A DNA stretch of 64,000 nucleotides from Streptomyces hyaluromycini (GTDB lineage: Bacteria; Actinomycetota; Actinomycetes; Streptomycetales; Streptomycetaceae), in contig NZ_BCFL01000026.1 of assembly GCF_002217755.1 (NCBI RefSeq), positions 186,001-250,000 of the forward strand, in the 5' to 3' direction. This document shows positions 24,956-33,157 of the stretch, one piece after another. The stretch's first letter is position 1. Each line of letters opens with the position of its first letter. The notes under the pieces are model-generated. The model made no database searches. It was not told the DNA's origin and was given only the letters and a program-made list of their open reading frames with translations. Made by a program: the position numbers and the translations under genes.

Positions 24956-27253
24956 TCAGCCGGCGGGCGTCCTGCGCAGCCGGCGGTGGCGTGTCCTGGC
25001 CTGTGCCCTGGCGGCCTCGGACAGGCCGGGCTGGAGGCGGCGGGCGGCGTCCACGTGGTCGTCGGTCCAGATGATCCGGACCGCGACCGGGGTGGGCCGG
25101 CCCTGGCCGTCGCTGAGTTCGGTGCGGACGGACTCCACGAGCCGGGTGGCCCCCTCGGGCCGGAGCGGGACGGCGTCGGGGACGGGCGAACGGCCCCCGA
25201 GGCTCGCGGCGAAGTCGTGGTACCAGCCGGTGACCAGGGCCGCCGACCCGAGGACGGCGCGGTGGGCGTCGGCCCGGACGGCCTGGACGCGGGCCACGTC
25301 CTCGCCCTGCCACAGGGAGACGACGGCGTCGGCGGCCAGCCGCAGCCCGACGACGCCGGTGACGAGGGTGTTGGCGCAGGACAGCGACAGCGGCTTGGCG
25401 CCGCGTTCGGCGAGGTAGTTGCGGAACGCGTCGTCGAGGCGGCGGGCGGCGGCCGCCGCCACCCGGCCCTGCGGATCGGGGTCGACGGCGTGGCGGTGGC
25501 CGAGGGCGTAGTGCACGGCGTCCCCGAGGTATCGGGCGCTGTCGTCGTACGCCTCGGCGAGTGCCTTGTGGACGGCGCCCCGGGCGCCGCGCGGCCAGAA
25601 GAACACGGCCACGAGGACGCTGACCGCGCACCCCAGCGCGATGTCCTGGATGCGCAGCAGGACGATGTGCCAGTTGGGGTCATGGCCGATGTTGAAGAGC
25701 ACCACGAGCGTGACGGTGAACGCGGCCTGCCCGGCGGCGAAGGAGACGGCGGCGGGCGCGATCCCGGCGAACAGGACGGCGACGGGGAGCACGAACCACA
25801 GCGCGGTGCCGTGGTGGCCGATCAGATGCAGCAGCCCGGCGCCGATCACGGACCCGGCCACCGTGCCGAGGACGGCGCGGACGGCGTTCTGCCCGGTGCT
25901 GAGCGCGTTGGAGCGCAGCACGGACAGAGTGCCGAGCAGCACCCAGAAGGAGTGCCCCACGCCGGTCACCCCGGCCAGGAACACGGCGATGCCGAGGCCG
26001 ACGGCGCCGCGCAGGCTGTTGTGCAGCCACACCGAGTCGGGCCTGAGATGGGCGACGGCCCGTTCCCGGGCGGCGGCGAGAGGCGCGGCCAGAGCGCCCG
26101 GCTCCCGGCCGAGGAGCCGCTCGGGCCAGCTGCGCTGCCAGGCGGTGGCCGCCATGTCGACGTTGTCGGCGATCTGCAGCACGGCGAAGCCGAGCTCCTG
26201 GGCGCGGAAGGAGACGTCCAGCGTGGCGATGAACCCGAAGACCTCCGCCGGGCTGTTCCCGCCGGGATGAACGGCGGGCACCCGGACGGTGGAGCTGTGC
26301 TCCATCCCGGCCAGGACCGCCCGCAGCTCCTGCTCGCGGGCCCGCAGCGCACCGGTGTCCCCGTCGAGGTCCGTGAGCAGGTCGCAGGCCGCCTCCAGGA
26401 CGTGGGCGGCGGCGCGGCGCACGGTGTACGCGGCCGGATCGCAGGTCGGAGGCTCGGCGGTGTAGTCGGACCGGTCGACGAGGACCGCGCACAGCCAGGT
26501 CAGCTCGTCCACCAGCCGGACCAGGGCACGTGAGGTCGCGGACAGGCCGGTGGGGCGGCACGTCGTCGCGTCGAAGACCCCGCGCAGGTCCGCGCCGGTC
26601 CGCGCGGTCTGCTCCGCCCCCACCCGGCAGCGCTCGGCGTCGGCCCCCGGCCCGTCCGGGCCCGGCAGGGCCGCGCGGATACGCAGATACCCGGCGGCGG
26701 CACGGCACACGGCCGCCGCCGGGGCGCTCAGCGCGTCGGCGACGGGGCGCGGCCACAACAGGGCGACGGCCGGCAGGGCCACCGCCGCCGCCAGGCCCGC
26801 ACCGGCGAGGCGCTCGGGCAGCTGCGACAGCGGTACCGGGGCGCTGACCGGCAGCACGAAGGCCAGCAGCAGCGCCGTCGAACTGCCGGCCAGGACCGAG
26901 CTGACCACACCGGCGAAGAGGACCACGAACCCGATCACGACCGTGGCCGCCACGGCGAGCCAGGTCTCCCGCCCCGCCAGCGTCCCGGCGCAGATCAGCA
27001 CCAGCCACGCCACCGCGAGCGCCGCCTGCGCCCGCAGCCGCTCCACCATCGGCCCGGAGTAGTCCACCAGCAGCAGCATCGAGAACGAGCCGAACGCGGC
27101 GTAGCTCGCCATCGTCGGCGAGTGCAGCACCTCGGTGCACAGCGCGAACAGGGCGGGCATCACCAGGGCCGTGCGCCCGGCCCGCCGGGTCGCCGCGAGA
27201 TCCGGGTCCTTGCCGCGCAACCACGTCACCCAGCGTGGCGCCCGCCCCGACAT
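24956..27253 (-). CDS. FUSC-family integral membrane protein
   Basis: A 765-residue membrane protein with two hydrophobic blocks, each with several helices (about 45-190 and 400-545), separated by cytosolic segments of roughly 200 residues. This is the plan of FUSC/YccS/aromatic acid exporter relatives; HSFWVLLGTLSVLRSNALSTG is the recognisable second-block stretch, given here as one 21-residue region around 445-465. ATG 27253 is preferred over an upstream GTG because GGGAGG lies 6 nt before it. The transported substrate is unknown. It is convergent with the SIS gene and shows no sign of belonging to the sugar locus. Confidence 0.85.
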   Translation of the reverse strand: MSGRAPRWVTWLRGKDPDLAATRRAGRTALVMPALFALCTEVLHSPTMASYAAFGSFSMLLLVDYSGPMVERLRAQAALAVAWLVLICAGTLAGRETWLAVAATVVIGFVVLFAGVVSSVLAGSSTALLLAFVLPVSAPVPLSQLPERLAGAGLAAAVALPAVALLWPRPVADALSAPAAAVCRAAAGYLRIRAALPGPDGPGADAERCRVGAEQTARTGADLRGVFDATTCRPTGLSATSRALVRLVDELTWLCAVLVDRSDYTAEPPTCDPAAYTVRRAAAHVLEAACDLLTDLDGDTGALRAREQELRAVLAGMEHSSTVRVPAVHPGGNSPAEVFGFIATLDVSFRAQELGFAVLQIADNVDMAATAWQRSWPERLLGREPGALAAPLAAARERAVAHLRPDSVWLHNSLRGAVGLGIAVFLAGVTGVGHSFWVLLGTLSVLRSNALSTGQNAVRAVLGTVAGSVIGAGLLHLIGHHGTALWFVLPVAVLFAGIAPAAVSFAAGQAAFTVTLVVLFNIGHDPNWHIVLLRIQDIALGCAVSVLVAVFFWPRGARGAVHKALAEAYDDSARYLGDAVHYALGHRHAVDPDPQGRVAAAAARRLDDAFRNYLAERGAKPLSLSCANTLVTGVVGLRLAADAVVSLWQGEDVARVQAVRADAHRAVLGSAALVTGWYHDFAASLGGRSPVPDAVPLRPEGATRLVESVRTELSDGQGRPTPVAVRIIWTDDHVDAARRLQPGLSEAARAQARTRHRRLRRTPAG

Positions 27254-27355
27254 GTCCACCTCCCGCCGGGCCCGCGGCAGCCGGCCCCACCGCCGTACCG
27301 CCCACACCACCCATATGCGGCCACCACCGTCCCGCCCGCAACATTTACCGGCCGC

Positions 27356-28126
27356 TCAGCGCACCGGGAAGCCGAACGAGTACCCCTGTTCCTTCAGCCA
27401 CGGCAGCACCTCGCGCAGAGCGGCAACCGTCTCGGAGCGGTCGCCGCCGGCGTCGTGGAAGAGGATGGTCGGCCCGTTGGGCATCTCCTCCTTGACGGTG
27501 GTGACGATGGCGGCCGTGCCGGGGCGTTCGAAGTCCTTCGAGTCGACGTTCCAGCCCAGCGGACGCATACCGTGGGAGGCGGCGAGCTTGCGGCTGTACG
27601 GGGTGAAGGCGCCGCCCGGGGCGCGGTAGTAGAGCGGCCGTACGCCCCCGGACGCCTCGGTGATCATCTGTTCGGCGTCGAGGATCTGCTGGGACTGGTA
27701 GGCCTCGGACTTGGTGTCCATGGTCACGTCGTGGGAGACCGTGTGGTCGCAGAGCCGGTGCCCGGCCGCCACCACCGCCCTGACCAGGTCCGGGTGCGCC
27801 TTCGCCTGCGGTCCGATCATGCAGAACGTGGCCTTCACGCCGTACGCCTTGAGTACCTGGAGCACCTCGGGGGTCCAGACCGGGTCCGGCCCGTCGTCGA
27901 TCGTGATGTTCACGCCCCTGGCGCCCCGGTCCGAGGCGTGCGCGATCGCCATCGACACCGGGGCCGCCTTCGGATCGCTGTGGTGCACCGGAGTCCCGGC
28001 TTGCACGCGCTCCTTGACGGGACCGGCCTGCGCGGTCCACAGCGAGGCGGCCACGGTCACGGCCGTGACCCCGAGCGCCGCCGCGACCACCTGGCCGTAC
28101 CATCCCCGTCCGCCGTGCCGCGCCAT
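27356..28126 (-). CDS. Polysaccharide deacetylase (CE4/NodB domain)
   Basis: A 256-residue membrane-anchored or secreted carbohydrate esterase. One hydrophobic N-terminal segment (about 12-32) precedes the NodB domain (about 70-256). Motif 1 is TIDDGP with D77-D78, and motif 2 is HTVSH with metal ligands H128 and H132. Motif 3 is YYRAPGGAFTPYS, and a late motif reads ILFHDAGG. It would remove N- or O-acetyl groups from peptidoglycan, chitin-like or xylan-type polymers. ATG 28126 is preferred over GTG 28165 because a purine-rich GGGGCGGA lies upstream. The 190 bp before it carry no other gene. Confidence 0.9.
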   Translation of the reverse strand: MARHGGRGWYGQVVAAALGVTAVTVAASLWTAQAGPVKERVQAGTPVHHSDPKAAPVSMAIAHASDRGARGVNITIDDGPDPVWTPEVLQVLKAYGVKATFCMIGPQAKAHPDLVRAVVAAGHRLCDHTVSHDVTMDTKSEAYQSQQILDAEQMITEASGGVRPLYYRAPGGAFTPYSRKLAASHGMRPLGWNVDSKDFERPGTAAIVTTVKEEMPNGPTILFHDAGGDRSETVAALREVLPWLKEQGYSFGFPVR

Positions 28127-28319
28127 GTCCGCCCCGTTCCCTGTCGTTGAGTCGACCTCGTGCACCCGTCAGGACGGAAGACGGCGGGCACCGGATCCAT
28201 CCGTTACCGATCACGGACAATTCCGCGAGGATTCTGCGACAGGCTCCCTGCGAGATCTCTAACGCCGGGGACGGCAATCGGTGTTGGCGGTCACGCCTCT
28301 TTGTGCAAGGACCAGGCGG

Positions 28320-29009
28320 TCAGGAGTCGTACATGGGGATGCGCGGCTTGTTCGACCGCTTGCGCACCAGCGGAGCGAGTGTCCTGTGGATGATGAAGTA
28401 CTCGGCGACGACCGCGCACACGAGGATCGACGCCCAGACGCTCGTGGTGTAGATGTCGTGGAAGGCCAGCGAGGGGAACGGGCCCTGCAGGACCAGGCCG
28501 AGACCGAGGAAGGCGCGGAGCGCGACCGCGGCGAAGCTCAGCGCGTAGTTGCGGATCAGCCAGATCCGGTGGAGCTGGATCTGGCCCTGCCGGATGGCGC
28601 GGAAACCCTGGAAGAGGGTGTACAGCCAGGCGGTGGACAACAGGTAGAACGCGACCTGCACGGAAATGCCGGAGACGGAGAAGGTGGCGGCCACATAGGC
28701 CGCGAGCGCGGCGACCACCACGCTGCCCATGTACACATAGCCGAGCGTGCGGTGCAGGGCGGGACGGCCGGCCAGCAGTCTGTTCGCGAACTGGAACGGC
28801 CCGATCAGCAACAGCAGGCTCGCGGGCAGGGCGTGCACCACGATCGTCAGGTAGTGCGCCGCGACATGCGGGTTGAGCGGGATCCGGCTCGCCGACGCGT
28901 CGCCGGTGAGGTAGGTGGCGCCCGAGAACACGGCGATGCCGGCGGCGGAGACCGCGAGCGCGGCCCAGGCGATCCGTCGCCTGCCGCTACGGGAAACGGG
29001 AAAGGTCAT
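28320..29009 (-). CDS. DUF2306 integral membrane protein
   Basis: A 229-residue protein with about seven predicted membrane helices and the DUF2306 pattern (HYLTIVVHALPASLLLLIGPFQF, ALHRTLGYVYMG; long runs summarised, residues about 48-100), including histidines that might bind metal or haem. Function unknown. ATG 29009 is preferred because AGGAG lies 6 nt upstream. Its promoter region carries a 36-bp element also found before the NTF2-like gene 3.7 kb away, suggesting shared control, possibly by the neighbouring LAL regulator. Confidence 0.85.
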   Translation of the reverse strand: MTFPVSRSGRRRIAWAALAVSAAGIAVFSGATYLTGDASASRIPLNPHVAAHYLTIVVHALPASLLLLIGPFQFANRLLAGRPALHRTLGYVYMGSVVVAALAAYVAATFSVSGISVQVAFYLLSTAWLYTLFQGFRAIRQGQIQLHRIWLIRNYALSFAAVALRAFLGLGLVLQGPFPSLAFHDIYTTSVWASILVCAVVAEYFIIHRTLAPLVRKRSNKPRIPMYDS

Positions 29010-29068
29010 CACAAGCTCCTGCTAGACCGGGTGGTTGCAGCGAGCTTCCCGTGCCGCCGGCCGCGGCC

Positions 29069-29104
29069 GCGTCGGTGAGAACTACGTAGATCAGCCGCCT
29101 ACGC
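29069..29104 (-). promoter_or_regulatory. Shared upstream element, copy A (before DUF2306 gene)
   Basis: This 36-bp stretch matches 32806-32840 at about 29 of 35 aligned positions, including identical GCGTCGG, ACGTAGATC and GCCTACGC blocks in the same order and in the same orientation to the downstream gene. It contains CTACGTAG and a second CTACG about 17 nt away, a repeated-half-site layout typical of an activator site. It lies 60 nt upstream of the DUF2306 start. Confidence 0.6.
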
Positions 29105-29109
29105 GACGC

Positions 29110-31878
29110 TCAGAGAGGGAGTTCGCGCAGCTGGCGGCGGGAGGAGATGCCGAGCTTGCGGTAGCTGTTGCGCAGGTGCGTGTCGATCGTGCGCGGGCTG
29201 AGGAAGAGCGCAGCGGCGACTTCCTTGGACGTCGCGCCGCCGGCGACCTTCCCCACGATCAGCCGCTCCTGGGCGGTGAGCAGGTCGAGCGGGTTCGCCC
29301 CGTCCCGGCGCGGGCGTTGCCCGGTGGCGACCAGTTCACGGGCCGCCCGCTCGGCGAACGCGGCCGCGCCGACCGCGGTCAGTGTCTCGTGTGCCGCCCG
29401 CAGTTCGACGCGGGCGTCGGCGCGGCGGCCGGCCCGGCGCAGCCACTCGCCGTACAGCAGGCGGGTACGGCCGTAGTGCGCCCGCACCCCGGTCCGGGCG
29501 AACAGGTCGACGGCTTCCCGGTAGCGGGCGTCGGTGCTCTCCGCTTCGCCCGGATCGAGCAGCGCCTGCGCGAGCCGGTACCTCGCCTCGGCCCAGGCGG
29601 TCCGGCCGGTGCGCGCCAGGGCTTCGAGCCGGGCCATGACCGCGGCGCACTCCTGCGGCCGTCCGGCGCGGACGGCCGCCTCGACGAACTCCGGGTCGAG
29701 GCCCCACACCACGTAGGAACCCTCTTCCTCCTGTGTCCGGGAGGCGAGTCCGGTTTCGAGGGCGGCGGAGTAGTCGGCGAGCCCGTTGCACAGCACCGCC
29801 GTCGCGTACAGCTCGCCGACCGCCTCGTCGCGGCCGATGCGCCGGCGCATCGTGGCCCGCAGCTCGCCGACCCGATCGGCGTCACCGCGCCACCCGGCCA
29901 GGATGAGCTCGGCGAAGGAGAGGCTGACGGTGCCCGCCGCCTCGTCGATCGCACGGGCTTCCGCAAGACTCGCGGCCGCCTCCTCGTAGCGGCCGAAGAC
30001 CGTCCGGGCGATCGCGTGGACACGCAGGGCCTGGGGCAGCACGGCGAAGGCGCCCTGTTCCCGGGCCAGCGCCACCTGCCGGGCGGAGAGCACCTCGGCG
30101 GAGTCGTCGTCGCCCAGATCGAGTGCCATCAGACAGGCGAGCTCCATCCACCACGGGCTCGTCGCGGTGCGGAACGCGGCCACCGCCCGCTGCATCGTGG
30201 GCACCGCTTCCTCGACCGGTGCCAGGACCTGGTCGAGCAGCGCGTCCAGCAGCAGGTCGACCGGGCGGGACTCGTCCTGCCGCCGCGGTGCCTGCTCGCG
30301 GATGCGGGTGCCGAGCTGCCGCAGCCGTCCCGGCAGCCGGTCGACGAACATCGACGAGGAGAAGGCCTCCAGGTAGGTCTCTCTGGCCCGGCCGGGCGGA
30401 AGGCCGGCCGCGGCGTCGACGAGCGCGACGGTCGCCTCCGGACTGCGGGCCACGTGGAATTCGATCAGGGCCCGCTGCAGCCGGGCGTCGGCGCGGTCCG
30501 CCGGTGCCAGCGGACGGCGCTCGGCCTGCGCGAGCAGTTCACGGGCCCGGGCGGGCGCGCCGGAATCCAGCCTCGCCCGGGCCGCGGCGAGCATCCGCTC
30601 ACCCTGGCGGGCGGGATCGGGTGTCAGCTGCGCCGCGCGTTCGAGGAACGCCGCGGCCGCGGCCAGACCGCTGCGCCGCTGCGCCCGCCCGGCGGAGCCG
30701 ACCAGCTCCGCGGCGACCGCCTCGTCGGTGTCGACCACCGAGTGCGCCCGGTGCCAGGCGCGGCGGTCGGGGTCGGTCTCCGTGTCGGTGGCCTCGGCGA
30801 GTGCGGCGTGGACCCGCCGGCGTGTGCCGGCGGTGGCCGAGCGGTAGGCGCCCGAGCGCACCAGCGGGTGGCGGAAGCGCAGCCGGGGCCCGAGGGTGAC
30901 CAGTCCCTCGTCCTCCGCGGCGGTCAGCTCGGCCGGGTCCAGGGCGAGCAGACGGGCGGCACGGCCCACCAGGCCGAGGTCACCGACCGGTTCCGCGGCG
31001 GCGAGCACCACCAGTGAGCGGGCCGCGGAGGGCAGTTCGCGCACCTGTCGGGCGAACCGTGCCTCCAGCGCGTCCGCCACGTTGGCCCGCGGCCCGTCGT
31101 CGCTCCCGGCGGGCAGACCCAACGGCCCGGTCCGGTGGCCGAGTTCCAGCAGGGCCAGGGGGTTCCCGCCGGCCTCGGCGAGGATCCGTTCGAGCACCTC
31201 GCCGTCCAGGTCCGCGCGTGCGGCCGAACGCAGCAGCGTCCGGGCCTCCGCGTCACCGAGGCCCGGCAACGGCAGGCGCGGCAGATCGGTGAACCCTGGC
31301 TCGGCGGACGGGCTCCGCTCGGCCGACCGGTCCCGGTCGGCGGAGGCACTCAGCTCGACCGAACGGTCCCCGTCGGCGGACGGACTCCGCTCGGCGAGCA
31401 CCACCGCGATCCGCTCGGCGGCGACGCGCCGCGCGACGAAGCCCAGCACCTGCCGGGTCCCCGCGTCGACCCACTGGACGTCGTCCACCACGCAGCACAC
31501 GGGCCGGTCCCTGGCGAGCTCGTGCAGCAACCCCAGCACGGCCAGGCCGATCGTCAGCGGATCCGGGGTCGTCCCGCCGCCGAGGCCGAAGACCGACTCC
31601 AGCGCCAGCCGCTGCACCGCGGGCAGGCCGTCGCGATGCCCGATCACCGACGCGCAGAGCTGGTGCAGCGCGGCGTACGGAAGGTCCCGCTCGAACTCGG
31701 TACCGGCGGCGCGCAGCACCAGCCACCCGTCGAGCCCGCCGATCGCGGCGTCGACGAGCGCGGACTTGCCCATCCCCGCTTCGCCGGCCACCACCAGGGC
31801 CCCACCGCGCCCGTCCGCCGCCGCGCGGACCAGGTCGTCGAGCACGCGCAGCTCGCTCTTCCGGGCGACGAAGACCAC
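29110..31878 (-). CDS. LAL-type LuxR transcriptional regulator (STAND ATPase)
   Basis: A 922-residue large ATP-binding LuxR regulator of the MalT class. Walker A is GEAGMGKS at 32-39 and Walker B reads CCVVDDVQW near residue 130. A long alpha-solenoid sensor region covers about 350-850, and a C-terminal LuxR helix-turn-helix spans about 867-918 (LTAQERLIVGKVAGG, TIDTHLRNSYRKL). The GTG start has GGGAG upstream. A degenerate 12-residue repeat rich in Ser/Asp/Arg (DNA 31291-31392) is inserted after the Walker B region. It is flanked by the two genes sharing the CTACGTAG element and is the best candidate to bind it. Its effector is unknown. Confidence 0.9.
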   Translation of the reverse strand: MVFVARKSELRVLDDLVRAAADGRGGALVVAGEAGMGKSALVDAAIGGLDGWLVLRAAGTEFERDLPYAALHQLCASVIGHRDGLPAVQRLALESVFGLGGGTTPDPLTIGLAVLGLLHELARDRPVCCVVDDVQWVDAGTRQVLGFVARRVAAERIAVVLAERSPSADGDRSVELSASADRDRSAERSPSAEPGFTDLPRLPLPGLGDAEARTLLRSAARADLDGEVLERILAEAGGNPLALLELGHRTGPLGLPAGSDDGPRANVADALEARFARQVRELPSAARSLVVLAAAEPVGDLGLVGRAARLLALDPAELTAAEDEGLVTLGPRLRFRHPLVRSGAYRSATAGTRRRVHAALAEATDTETDPDRRAWHRAHSVVDTDEAVAAELVGSAGRAQRRSGLAAAAAFLERAAQLTPDPARQGERMLAAARARLDSGAPARARELLAQAERRPLAPADRADARLQRALIEFHVARSPEATVALVDAAAGLPPGRARETYLEAFSSSMFVDRLPGRLRQLGTRIREQAPRRQDESRPVDLLLDALLDQVLAPVEEAVPTMQRAVAAFRTATSPWWMELACLMALDLGDDDSAEVLSARQVALAREQGAFAVLPQALRVHAIARTVFGRYEEAAASLAEARAIDEAAGTVSLSFAELILAGWRGDADRVGELRATMRRRIGRDEAVGELYATAVLCNGLADYSAALETGLASRTQEEEGSYVVWGLDPEFVEAAVRAGRPQECAAVMARLEALARTGRTAWAEARYRLAQALLDPGEAESTDARYREAVDLFARTGVRAHYGRTRLLYGEWLRRAGRRADARVELRAAHETLTAVGAAAFAERAARELVATGQRPRRDGANPLDLLTAQERLIVGKVAGGATSKEVAAALFLSPRTIDTHLRNSYRKLGISSRRQLRELPL
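31291..31392 (-). repeat. Intragenic 36-bp degenerate tandem repeat in LAL gene
   Basis: About 2.8 units encode ERSPSADGDRSV, ELSASADRDRSA and ERSPSAEPGF. The insert is low-complexity and probably a surface loop between ATPase strands. Confidence 0.7.
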
Positions 31879-31902
31879 GGCGTCGGCTCCCTTCCCCGGG
31901 CG

Positions 31903-31919
31903 GTGACGAACACTGTCAC
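31903..31919. promoter_or_regulatory. GTGAC-N7-GTCAC dyad upstream of LAL gene
   Basis: The 5-bp arms are perfect and lie 25 nt upstream of the GTG start, in the otherwise gene-free 31879-32117 interval. It is a candidate autoregulatory site or transcript-start hairpin; the evidence is symmetry only. Confidence 0.35.
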
Positions 31920-32117
31920 TCTATCGGGGGTGCAGGGAGGCCAAGGTTCCGGCCGATGGAAGGAGCCGACGGCTGCCGGGGCGCGCGGTGACTGCCGCAC
32001 TTACCCGTGTTCGACGCCTGCAGTTCGCGCACTGCGGCTTGGCGTGAGCCGTTCCGTCCGGGGGCGGGGGAGTGTGTTCACGCCGAACGGGAGTGCGCGT
32101 CCGTGGTGCCTGGCCTG

Positions 32118-32660
32118 TCAGCCGAAGACGGTGTCGGCCGGAAGACCGGACTGGAGCAGGACGTCCTGCATGTTGTAGTAGTCGTCGTTGGTGAGGATCT
32201 TGTTCCCGCACAGCTGAAGGACGGTGGCGACCGGCACGGAGAACGGCTTGGGCGCGTTGAGCAACTGTCCGCTGAACGTCCAGCTGATCGACACCTGGTC
32301 GCGACCGGCGAACGCGCCGGTGACCTCGATCTTGGCGTTCTGGACGAAGTACTTGGTGTTGTTGAACCACTCCGCCATCCCGTCCCGGCCGGTGTAGGTC
32401 CTCCCGAAGGCGTGGTCGGTGTACCGGGAGCCGTCCTTGACGAACAGGGCGGCGAATCGCTGCGGGTCGTTGCCGTTCCACGCGGCCGCCCAGTCGACGG
32501 CAACGGCCGGAAGCCGGTGGTGGCTCGACAGGCCGACCGCGGTCACGGTCGCCGCGGAGGCCGGCCGAGCCGAACTCGACACGGCCGGGCCGACTGCTCC
32601 GGCGGTACCGAACACGGCAAGAGCCGCGACGGTGGTGACGCTGCGACGATTGATGGTCAT
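32118..32660 (-). CDS. Secreted NTF2-like (SnoaL/ketosteroid-isomerase fold) protein
   Basis: A 180-residue exported protein. A signal peptide ends near residue 37 (PASAAT). The mature part follows the NTF2-like pattern: WAAAWNGNDPQRFAALFVKDG, then YTDHAFGRTYTGRDGMAEWF and WTFSGQLL (long first stretch summarised, about residues 53-73). These folds serve as isomerases, cyclases or ligand binders; the activity here is not assignable. ATG 32660 is preferred because TTGGAG lies 5 nt upstream and the signal peptide starts there. The promoter region, 146 nt upstream, has copy B of the element shared with the DUF2306 gene. Confidence 0.83.
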   Translation of the reverse strand: MTINRRSVTTVAALAVFGTAGAVGPAVSSSARPASAATVTAVGLSSHHRLPAVAVDWAAAWNGNDPQRFAALFVKDGSRYTDHAFGRTYTGRDGMAEWFNNTKYFVQNAKIEVTGAFAGRDQVSISWTFSGQLLNAPKPFSVPVATVLQLCGNKILTNDDYYNMQDVLLQSGLPADTVFG

Positions 32661-32805
32661 GGTTTCTCCAAGAACAGTGATGCGCTCGCGTGCTGGTCGG
32701 CTGACGAACTCGGCGACGACGTACTGGACCCGAACGGGCCAGGCGCGTCCGCCGTGTCGGCACCCTCGTGACAAGGAAGACGGTCCCGCGGCGGGGCGGC
32801 TGCCC

Positions 32806-32840
32806 GCGTCGGCGAAAACCACGTAGATCCAGGCCTACGC
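32806..32840 (-). promoter_or_regulatory. Shared upstream element, copy B (before NTF2-like gene)
   Basis: The counterpart of 29069-29104, with the same GCGTCGG, ACGTAGATC and GCCTACGC blocks and one fewer base in the spacer. Orientation relative to its gene matches copy A. Confidence 0.6.
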
Positions 32841-32936
32841 AGTTACCTGTGCCGACCGACGAGCGGTGCTACCGGAACCGACGCCACCGATCCGGAGCGC
32901 GCACTGTCCGAAAAACTCTGTGGTAATTCAGAGAAA

Positions 32937-32952
32937 GGCCGGGAAACCGGCC
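32937..32952. other. Perfect GAAA-tetraloop hairpin
   Basis: GGCCGG and CCGGCC pair exactly around a GAAA loop, flanked by a further GAAA/TTTC. It sits in the middle of the 32661-33157 spacer, about 200 nt before the DUF3500 gene. It could be a leader-RNA structure or a terminator for an unseen transcript. Confidence 0.4.
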
Positions 32953-33157
32953 GGATTTCGCAAAGTGGCGGTAAGGCCTTCCTTCTGTGAAATCAGCGCA
33001 GCCCGATCGTGGCTAAATCTCGCTGGTGGCCGACTTTCGATCCTGCGGAAATCGATAGGAGAGCGCTTTCATGGATTTCTCATTCTTCTCGGTGATAGTC
33101 ATCGCGCAGCCGCTGACCAGAAAACCCGAAGACTTGAGAAAAGAGAGGTGCAACCTA

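Larger units (their letters stand above)
32661..33157. other. Intergenic, about 500 bp, regulatory only
   Basis: The interval lies between two divergent genes. It holds the shared CTACGTAG-type element (32806-32840), a GGCCGG-GAAA-CCGGCC hairpin (32937-32952) and an AT-richer stretch from about 32910 to 33150 that probably contains the promoter of the DUF3500 gene. AGAGAGGTG at 33142-33150 is its ribosome-binding site. No protein gene is apparent. Confidence 0.5.
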
